This document shows positions 1 to 5,433 of a stretch of 10,555 nt of DNA, one piece after another; position 1 is the stretch's first letter, and each line of letters begins with the position of its first letter. The stretch covers positions 1 to 10,555 of the forward strand of contig CAUJFU010000242.1 in assembly GCA_963169055.1 (NCBI GenBank). The letters are read 5' to 3'. The notes beneath the pieces are model-generated. The model searched no databases. It was not told the DNA's origin and saw only the letters and a program-made list of their open reading frames with translations. The translations under genes were made by a program, and so were the position numbers. The DNA comes from Myxococcota bacterium. Lineage in GTDB: Bacteria > Myxococcota_C > UBA6777.

Positions 1-1298
1 AAGCCCGATACGGCACGGAAACACAACAAGACTCCTGCTGTAAACGCCCACCCATGACGCTTGACTTGTGCAGGTTGCTCTTTGGCCTGCTCAACAAAAT
101 GCAGCAGCTTCAACGAAAGAACAGGAAAAACACACGGCATCAAGTTGAGCAAAAGCCCCCCAAAAAACGCAAATAACAACGCCCACCACACCGAACGCAA
201 CGACTCTTGATCATCCCCTCCCCCTGCAAGCATCCGATCCAAAGACGAGATCGCAGGCCGAGTGGCGGGATGCCCTGTCGAGGCAGGAGGATACGCAGAA
301 GCCCCCTTCGATTTCTTGGCGATCTTCGCGACAGAAGCAGCAGGGACGGATGCTACAGCCGGAGACGCTTTGGCGACGACCGCATAACTCAGCATCGGAA
401 GACCTCGCTCGCGTGAAACGATCAGGCCGCGAAGTGTCGTGCGTTCGGGGGTATGGTATTCGTTTTTTTCAACGACGATCCGCAAGATGCCCTGTGGGCG
501 GGAAAACTTTAATGGTGCAGCGTTGGATATCACCGAGTGATCGATGGGATAGAAGGTCAGCGATCTTCGCTGCAACAATGCAGGTGGAAGATTCGGCAGA
601 TCGATCTGCACGTCTTCATCACGGATCAACATCCGACCTTGGGTTTGGGGCCAAGGCAGCGGAAGATGCTGACGGATCAAGGCGAAGCGTTGTGGATGGG
701 CGTTTGGTTGCGAAGTCGGAAGCGAAGACGGAGCAAATGCGGATCGAATCGGTAGCGTAAGATGAATCGTTCCTCGGCCCGGGATGCACTCTTCTTTACA
801 AACTAACCATTCGAGTTCCGCCGATATCCGTACACTCGATCCAGAAAATTGCTTTGGCGGCGTGATCTGAAGCGGTAGCAAGATCTCCTGTTCGTAGCCA
901 AAGTTCGCCAACACCCTGACGCGGATGCGTTTGGGCGTGGGCCATTGGATCGCTCCGACCTGAAAGCCCGCAGGGACGGTCCAACGGATCTTGGGGGCAA
1001 TCCCGGAGTCTCCCGGATTTTGCCAGTAGGTGTGCCAATCTTTCTCGATCTTCTGATGGATGCCAATCCAAAAAGGAACGCCTAAACGGATCGAGGGTCG
1101 TTCGCTTTGTAAAGAAAACTCGATATGGGGCGCTTGAAGCGGCGAGGCTTCGGCTTGCGCCCCGCCCCAACACAACAAACAAAACAGGCAAAACAAACAT
1201 AGGCTCTCGTCCCGCCAAGACTGCCCGAAAAAGCCCAACACTCGAAGAATGCGAACGAGAACACCTTGCTTTCGCTCCAAAGAAACACGCTGTACCAT
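1..1298 (-). CDS. DsbD/ScsB-family protein-disulfide reductase, N-terminal part (3' end beyond window)
   Basis: Inner-membrane thiol:disulfide transporter of the DsbD/ScsB family. Such proteins pass electrons from cytoplasmic thioredoxin to periplasmic thiol proteins. I translated this frame by hand: it is open from ATG 1298 to the left edge (432 residues). The start is supported by GGGAGG 7 bases upstream. An unusually long N-region (about 31 residues) precedes a Cys/Leu-rich hydrophobic stretch (32-44) and a likely signal cleavage after Ala-Gln-Ala (47-49). The periplasmic alpha domain follows, with family hallmarks: WHTYWQNPGDSG (88-99), an IQWP then NFGYE region, and WLVCKEECIPG (164-174) with the redox pair Cys167/Cys171. 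An Ala/Pro/Ser-rich linker (about 310-360) leads to the first transmembrane helix with NLMPCVFPV (385-393), where Cys389 is the conserved membrane cysteine. The remaining helices and any C-terminal thioredoxin domain are not visible. The gene is divergent from the Cys-rich VWA gene. Family assignment is very sure; exact substrate is unknown. Confidence 0.95.
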   Translation of the reverse strand, partial: MVQRVSLERKQGVLVRILRVLGFFGQSWRDESLCLFCLFCLLCWGGAQAEASPLQAPHIEFSLQSERPSIRLGVPFWIGIHQKIEKDWHTYWQNPGDSGIAPKIRWTVPAGFQVGAIQWPTPKRIRVRVLANFGYEQEILLPLQITPPKQFSGSSVRISAELEWLVCKEECIPGRGTIHLTLPIRSAFAPSSLPTSQPNAHPQRFALIRQHLPLPWPQTQGRMLIRDEDVQIDLPNLPPALLQRRSLTFYPIDHSVISNAAPLKFSRPQGILRIVVEKNEYHTPERTTLRGLIVSRERGLPMLSYAVVAKASPAVASVPAASVAKIAKKSKGASAYPPASTGHPATRPAISSLDRMLAGGGDDQESLRSVWWALLFAFFGGLLLNLMPCVFPVLSLKLLHFVEQAKEQPAQVKRHGWAFTAGVLLCFRAVSG

Positions 1299-1413
1299 CC
1301 GAAAACCTCCCAAAGAAGACTTACGCAGTTGCCAAAAAAAGCCGTGCTCGCGCTGTCTCAAGCGACAGAGCCGTTGTTTTGAAAAACCTGTGCTCTCTTC
1401 GCCGATACAGGGT

Positions 1414-1459
1414 CAAGGGAGCCGCGCTCCCTTGTGGGGTGTGGGGTAAAACCCCACAA
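1414..1459. repeat. Paired palindromes, likely dispersed repeat element
   Basis: Two adjacent inverted repeats. The first is CAAGGGAGC (1414-1422), loop CGC, then GCTCCCTTG (1426-1434): a perfect 9-bp stem. The second is GTGGGGT (1441-1447), loop AAA, then ACCCCAC (1451-1457). A third pairing competes with both: TTGTGGGGT (1432-1440) can pair perfectly with ACCCCACAA (1451-1459), and its first three bases belong to the first hairpin. There is no run of T after either stem, so a classic terminator is unlikely, and both flanking genes point away from it. The compact design suggests a REP/MITE-like dispersed element, or a structured leader if transcription starts upstream of it. The structure is seen directly; its nature is inferred. 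Confidence 0.6.
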
Positions 1460-1627
1460 ATACCATCCAACCGCGTAATTCCTGCCAAAAAGAACATTTC
1501 TTCAGCGCAGAATCGCATACGCTGAGCGGCGATGCCTTTGGCAACTCGCGCCGATATGCGCCGAAGATGGTAGATTGAAGACGCATCTGCAGTTTTGGCA
1601 ATGCGTCAGCGAAAAGTATTTTGCTCG

Positions 1628-1634
1628 AAGGAGG
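1628..1634 (+). promoter_or_regulatory. Ribosome binding site deciding the VWA gene start
   Basis: AAGGAGG, a near-perfect anti-16S match, lies 5 bases before ATG 1640. It favours that codon over the in-frame ATGs at 1595 and 1601, and removes 15 residues that would otherwise precede the signal peptide. Confidence 0.85.
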
Positions 1635-1639
1635 CCGCA

Positions 1640-4381
1640 ATGCTCGGTCGTCTGTGGTGGATCCGCTTTGGGGTGTTATGCGTGTGGATGTGTTGGACGG
1701 GATCACAAGCGTGGGCGCAACAAGCGTCCAACTGCCAACCTCCCAACCTGATGATCATCGTCGATGCCTCCAACAGCATGGGCAACAACAACAAGATCGT
1801 AAGCCAAGCTTGCACCAACAAAGCCTCGTGCGCCCCCATGCCCTACACGCACCAAGCCGCACCCGGGACGACGCCGCGCTACGATTATTCTTGCAATACC
1901 AGTAGCAAGTGCGTTTATACGCGCTGGGATATCGCACAAAACGCCCTCAAAGAAGTGGCGTACCAATACGGCGGAACTGCGCCGCAATACAACGATCGAA
2001 AGGCGCGTTTTGGGCTGGTGGCCTTCAGCGAAAACGCAACCCTTGAGGCCACGATCGTCTCCAATCCTCCCCAAATGGCGGCCAAGTTGGCGGCCCGCGT
2101 TCTTTCTAACGGCACCCACTACCAACGTGCGTTCACCGCCGCCCGCAATCACCTCCAGACCGTGATCAACCAAGACAGCGTAGAACGTCGCCCCACACAC
2201 CTCTTGTTTTTGACGGACGGCGCGCCCACCGACGGATGCGTCAACGCGCCCAATATGGTCAACGATATGTACCAAGGGACGGGGACTTATGCACTCAAAG
2301 ACACCAAAGGAAACGTCTATCAAGTCAAGACTTATGTGATCGGTTTTGGTTCGGGGATCAACGCAACCGCCCAAAACTGCCTGACCAAGATGGCGGGTCT
2401 TGGGGGGACACAGCGTTGTGACCCAAATATCGCGGGCTGTGTCGCCTACTATTTTTCGGACAACGCGACTCAACTCAAAAGTGCGATGGATGCGATCATT
2501 AACAACGCCACCCAAGAGATCTGCGATGGACTCGACAACGATTGCAACGGGCAGATCGATGAGACGTTCCCGAATCTGGGCAAACCTTGTAGCGTCGGAG
2601 TCGGCGAATGTGCGCGTCAAGGAACACAAGTCTGTCGGGCCGACGGAAAAGGGACACGCTGTAGCGCCACCGCAGGCCCCCCCGCCCCCGAGACCTGCGA
2701 CGGCAAAGACAACGATTGCGACGGGCAGATCGACGAAGACTTCCCCACGCTCGGTACAGTATGCCAAGCAGGGATCGGAGGATGTCGCAACAATGGTGTG
2801 CTGGTGTGCCGACCAGACGGCCTTTCCACAACCTGCGGCGCAGTTCCGCTCCAGCCCAAACCCGAGATCTGCGACAGCAAAGACAACGATTGCAACGGGC
2901 AGATCGACGACAACCTTGTCCAAGCCTGCGCCAACGCATGTGGTTCGGGCGTCGAGTTCTGTCAGGGCGGAAAATGGGTCGGTTGTACGGCTCCAGCCCC
3001 TGAGGCCGAACGCTGCGACGGCAAAGACAACGATTGCAACGGGACGGTGGACGATGGATTGCAGCGCCCTTGCACGACGGCCTGCGGCAACGGAAAAGAA
3101 ACCTGTGTCAACGGAAAATGGGTCTTTTGTGATGCTCCCAAGCCCGATACCGAGATCTGCGACGGCAAAGACAACGACTGCAACGGCAAAATAGACGAAG
3201 GGATTCAACCTCGCCCATGCCAAGGGGCTTGTGGGAGCGGGACGGCGCAGTGTGTCAACGGTTCTTATACGGGCTGCGCAGGCCCGAAACCCGAACCTGA
3301 GCTATGCGACGGCAAAGACAACGATTGCAACGGGATGATCGACGATGGCCTATCACGCGATTGTTCGAGCGTTTGTGGCGACGGCAAGGAGCTTTGCGTC
3401 AACGGTGCGTGGCAGGCTTGCAACGCGCCCAAACCGACCCCCGAGATCTGCGACGGTGCAGACAACGATTGCAACGGAAAGATCGACGACAACACGACTT
3501 GTCCAGCAGGCGAAAGCTGTGTCGAAGGGTTGTGTCGCCGCTTTTGTCGCAATGGAGAGTGCGCCGCTGGCTTTCAATGTCGACAAGGCGTCTGCTTTTC
3601 CACGACCTGCGACAACATCACCTGTCCACGCGATCTGGTGTGCAAAAGCGGCCAGTGCATTGATGCGTGCGTCGGTGTCACTTGCCCTGCTCAAGAGGTC
3701 TGTAAAGCCGGAAAATGCGTAGAAAACAACTGCTTCGGCTTGGGTTGTCCCAACGGGCAGATCTGCAAAGGCGGGGCCTGTGCCGCCGATCCTTGCGCAA
3801 GCGTGACGTGTGGCGCGGATCAGTATTGTCAAGCAGGGACGTGTATTCCCGTGTGCAAGACCGATGTATGCGCCCCGGGTGAAGGGTGCAAAGACAACAA
3901 GTGCGTTCCAGATCCTTGTGCGGGCGTCAAGTGCGCAAACTTCCAACGCTGCACCAACGGCGAATGCCAAGCCGATCCTTGCTTTGATCTGCCCTGCCCC
4001 AACGGTCGTGTCTGCCAAGACGGACAATGCAAAGAAGACCCCTGCCTTGGTGTCCAATGCCCAAGCGGATCGACCTGTCAAGAGGGGCAGTGCAAACAAC
4101 CCTCACGCCCGCCTCTTCCTGAGCCGATCACAGAACCCACCCCCGAATCCATCGATGAATCGGTCTCTGAATCCAGCGAGCCTCCCCCCAGCGATGCTGA
4201 TCAAGTCGATGATCCCGCGATAGAAAAGGAGATCGGCGAATCAAATGCCACCACAGAACGGTACAACGGAGGCCAAACCCCCGGATGTAGCTGTCAATCC
4301 AACAGCCCCCCTCTATGGGGCGGATGGCTGGTCTTGCTTTGGGTGATGCTGGTGTGGCGAAGAAGAACCCGAAAAATCTGA
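1640..4381 (+). CDS. Secreted VWA protein with MopE-type and Cys-rich repeats and a MYXO-CTERM-like tail
   Basis: Exported, probably surface-anchored 913-aa protein of unknown role; adhesion or metal binding are possible. I chose ATG 1640 because AAGGAGG (1628-1634) sits 5 bases upstream and a signal peptide begins there, with cleavage likely after Ala-Trp-Ala26. An in-frame ATG at 1595 lacks a good ribosome site. Domains in order: VWA (about 35-285) with MIDAS DASNS (42-46), Thr159 and LTDG (191-194); seven CDGxDNDCNGxID motifs starting at Cys 295, 353, 411, 459, 507, 556 and 604; nine C-x4-C-x5-C-x4-C repeats (636-818); an acidic Pro/Glu/Ser linker (about 820-880); and a tail with Gly-Cys-Ser-Cys, a Trp/Leu/Val-rich membrane segment and Arg-Arg-Arg. 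The DNDxNGxID core resembles a calcium-binding loop, and the related MopE motif family is annotated as putative metal binding. The tail resembles the MYXO-CTERM signals processed by myxosortase. Domain calls are firm; function is open. Confidence 0.93.
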   Translation: MLGRLWWIRFGVLCVWMCWTGSQAWAQQASNCQPPNLMIIVDASNSMGNNNKIVSQACTNKASCAPMPYTHQAAPGTTPRYDYSCNTSSKCVYTRWDIAQNALKEVAYQYGGTAPQYNDRKARFGLVAFSENATLEATIVSNPPQMAAKLAARVLSNGTHYQRAFTAARNHLQTVINQDSVERRPTHLLFLTDGAPTDGCVNAPNMVNDMYQGTGTYALKDTKGNVYQVKTYVIGFGSGINATAQNCLTKMAGLGGTQRCDPNIAGCVAYYFSDNATQLKSAMDAIINNATQEICDGLDNDCNGQIDETFPNLGKPCSVGVGECARQGTQVCRADGKGTRCSATAGPPAPETCDGKDNDCDGQIDEDFPTLGTVCQAGIGGCRNNGVLVCRPDGLSTTCGAVPLQPKPEICDSKDNDCNGQIDDNLVQACANACGSGVEFCQGGKWVGCTAPAPEAERCDGKDNDCNGTVDDGLQRPCTTACGNGKETCVNGKWVFCDAPKPDTEICDGKDNDCNGKIDEGIQPRPCQGACGSGTAQCVNGSYTGCAGPKPEPELCDGKDNDCNGMIDDGLSRDCSSVCGDGKELCVNGAWQACNAPKPTPEICDGADNDCNGKIDDNTTCPAGESCVEGLCRRFCRNGECAAGFQCRQGVCFSTTCDNITCPRDLVCKSGQCIDACVGVTCPAQEVCKAGKCVENNCFGLGCPNGQICKGGACAADPCASVTCGADQYCQAGTCIPVCKTDVCAPGEGCKDNKCVPDPCAGVKCANFQRCTNGECQADPCFDLPCPNGRVCQDGQCKEDPCLGVQCPSGSTCQEGQCKQPSRPPLPEPITEPTPESIDESVSESSEPPPSDADQVDDPAIEKEIGESNATTERYNGGQTPGCSCQSNSPPLWGGWLVLLWVMLVWRRRTRKI
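2522..3490 (+). repeat. Seven MopE-type CDGxDNDCNGxID repeats within the VWA protein
   Basis: The 14-residue motif recurs seven times at spacings of 58, 58, 48, 48, 49 and 48 residues. Variants are CDGL, CDGK, CDSK and CDGA before DNDC, and N or D before G. The DNA is also highly repetitive: stretches such as GGCAAAGACAACGATTGCAA recur almost unchanged, which points to recent internal duplication or gene conversion. The longer-period units carry a four-cysteine intervening segment. The region is collapse-prone in short-read assemblies. Confidence 0.95.
3545..4093 (+). repeat. Nine C-x4-C-x5-C-x4-C repeats within the VWA protein
   Basis: Nine 17-residue units with exactly conserved cysteine spacing are joined by linkers of 3 or 4 residues (residues 636-818, 36 cysteines). 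Several linkers end in Asp-Pro. Unit bodies are of the type CxGVxCPxGxxCxxGxC. The pattern recalls small EGF-like or disulfide-knotted modules in secreted proteins. Cysteine spacing is seen directly; a disulfide-rich rod or stalk holding the VWA domain away from the cell is an inference. Confidence 0.9.
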
Positions 4382-4427
4382 TTTGGGGTGATGCTGGTGT
4401 GGCGAAGAAGAGCCCGAAAAGTCTAGC
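4338..4427 (+). repeat. 45-bp tandem duplication across the VWA gene stop codon
   Basis: Two adjacent copies (4338-4382 and 4383-4427) match at about 40 of 45 positions. The first encodes the end of the VWA protein (VMLVWRRRTRKI, then TGA at 4379-4381). The second, exactly in frame after that stop, would encode VMLVWRRRARKV and ends in TAG (4424-4426). The second stop sits in a CTAG palindrome that also forms the pdxJ stop codon on the other strand, so the duplication fills the whole gap between the convergent genes. Confidence 0.9.
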
Positions 4428-5178
4428 GACGGAGGACTTTGAGGTAGGCTTGGACGGTGGCGTAAAGGCCCATATCGATGGCATCAGCGATCAGGGCGTG
4501 GCCGATGGAGACTTCGAGGAGGTGGGGGACACGCGAACAAAAAGCACCGAGATTTTGGAGGCTGAGATCGTGCCCAGCGTTGACACCGAGGCCGAGATCG
4601 TGGGCGCGTTGGGCCGCAGAGGCGTAGGTTTCGAGTTGAGCGCTCATCGTAGTTTGTCCAAACGAAGCCGCGTAAGGTTCGGTGTAAAGCTCGATGCGAT
4701 CGGCTCCAAGGGCCGCAGCGCGTTCGATTTGCTCGATATCAGGGTCCATAAAAAGGCTGACGCGCATCCCTTGTTCGCGGAGGAGGTGGACGATCGGTTT
4801 GAGGCGTTCGCTGGTGGTGCGCAGATCCCAACCGTGGTCTGAAGTCGAGGCGTTGGGATCATCAGGAACCAGCGTACATTGGGCAGGGCGAAGGGCGCGA
4901 ACCAGATCGAACCACGGTGCGCGCTCATCCGTTTGGGCGTGAACAAACGGGTTTCCTTCGATATTGAACTCGATGTGCGGGTGGTGTTGAAGAAGTTGGT
5001 GCAGATCCAAAGCATCCGAACGTCGGATATGTCGTTCATCAGGGCGCGGATGAACGGTGATGCCGTGAGCGCCTGCGGCGATACAGGTTTGAGCAGCGCG
5101 CAAAACGTTGGGGATATCGAGAGGTCGAGAGTTTCGCAGGAGTGCGATCTTGTTCAAATTCACGCTGAGTTGGGTCAC
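4423..5178 (-). CDS. pdxJ: Pyridoxine 5'-phosphate synthase
   Basis: PdxJ condenses 1-deoxyxylulose 5-phosphate with 3-amino-2-oxopropyl phosphate to make pyridoxine 5'-phosphate, the last step of DXP-dependent vitamin B6 synthesis, in the cytoplasm. Length (251 aa) is normal for this TIM-barrel family. Visible motifs are VNLNKIALLRNSR near the N-terminus, ITVHPRPDERHI with His43, IEFNIEGNP with Glu70, CTLVPD (101-106), SLFMDPD (141-147), RIELYTEPYA with Glu163, VNAGHD with His203, and a VSIGHALIADA phosphate-binding loop. By comparison with E. coli PdxJ, His43, Glu70 and His203 match the catalytic His45, Glu72 and His193. The start is GTG at 5178, backed by AAGGAG 6 bases upstream. The NIEG-type sequence is the variant I associate with Bacteroidota and some other phyla rather than the enterobacterial form. 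The gene is convergent with the VWA gene and divergent from the STAND gene; no B6 partner gene is nearby. Confidence 0.95.
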   Translation of the reverse strand: MTQLSVNLNKIALLRNSRPLDIPNVLRAAQTCIAAGAHGITVHPRPDERHIRRSDALDLHQLLQHHPHIEFNIEGNPFVHAQTDERAPWFDLVRALRPAQCTLVPDDPNASTSDHGWDLRTTSERLKPIVHLLREQGMRVSLFMDPDIEQIERAAALGADRIELYTEPYAASFGQTTMSAQLETYASAAQRAHDLGLGVNAGHDLSLQNLGAFCSRVPHLLEVSIGHALIADAIDMGLYATVQAYLKVLRR

Positions 5179-5324
5179 GGTGATCTCCTTGGAGTGGGTG
5201 GGAAAAACAGGGTCTGGCTCGGCAGGGTGGGCAATCTGAGACTATCGCATCGGCTTGTCTAGAGGGCACTCTCTCAGAGGCCGCAACGCAGCGCAAAAGA
5301 GGCGTGTGCAGAAATCATGGGCTT

Positions 5325-5340
5325 GTGATATAGGTATCAC
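5325..5340. promoter_or_regulatory. Operator-like dyad upstream of the STAND gene
   Basis: GTGATA-TAGG-TATCAC is a perfect 6-bp inverted repeat with a 4-base spacer, in the 255-base region between pdxJ and the divergent STAND gene. It lies just upstream of the best -35-like hexamer, a sensible place for a dimeric regulator. No regulator gene is visible in the window, so the binding protein is unknown. Confidence 0.4.
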
Positions 5341-5343
5341 CTG

Positions 5344-5372
5344 TTGACCAAAAGGCCCCGTGTTTGTACCGT
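5344..5372 (+). promoter_or_regulatory. Weak sigma70-like promoter candidate for the STAND operon
   Basis: TTGACC (5344-5349) is followed by a 17-base spacer and TACCGT (5367-5372). The -35 is good (5 of 6), the -10 poor (3 of 6). If used, transcription would start about 55 bases before the GTG start. Weak evidence, given mainly because spacing and placement fit. Confidence 0.25.
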
Positions 5373-5433
5373 TTCAAGCGACAGAAAGATCGGTTTTGTT
5401 GTGTGTTGACGCAACGAACAAAGGAGTGAGTCT

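Larger units (their letters stand above)
1299..1639. other. Divergent intergenic region with palindromes
   Basis: About 340 bases between the DsbD-like gene (leftward) and the VWA gene (rightward). It should hold both promoters, but I see no convincing -35/-10 pair on either strand. It contains a small dyad CTGTC-(6 nt)-GACAG at 1353-1368 and the strong palindrome cluster at 1414-1459, annotated separately. No coding frame here shows recognisable protein features. Confidence 0.6.

Noticed and set aside
350-760. 136-codon plus-strand frame, and smaller minus-strand frames at 796-1288
   Set aside because: They overlap the DsbD-like reading frame, whose family motifs (WHTYWQNPGDSG, WLVCKEECIPG, NLMPCVFPV) prove the correct strand and frame.
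1595-1639. Upstream in-frame starts for the VWA gene (ATG 1595 and 1601)
   Set aside because: No ribosome site, and they would put 15 polar or basic residues before the signal peptide; ATG 1640 has AAGGAGG at ideal spacing.
1703-3223. 506-codon open frame on the minus strand opposite the VWA gene
   Set aside because: It is a shadow of the Cys/Asp repeats: repeated DNA repeats the antisense frame too, giving periodic DLPVAIVVFAVA-like peptides. The plus-strand gene has a signal peptide, domains and a ribosome site.
2522-3490. CRISPR-like regular DNA repeats
   Set aside because: The repeats are in frame, have a protein-level motif and spacings of 48 or 58 codons, and the intervening segments are homologous to each other; these are protein repeats.
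4315-4842. 175-codon plus-strand frame overlapping pdxJ
   Set aside because: Antisense to a clearly identified pdxJ; it opens through the duplicated tail by chance.
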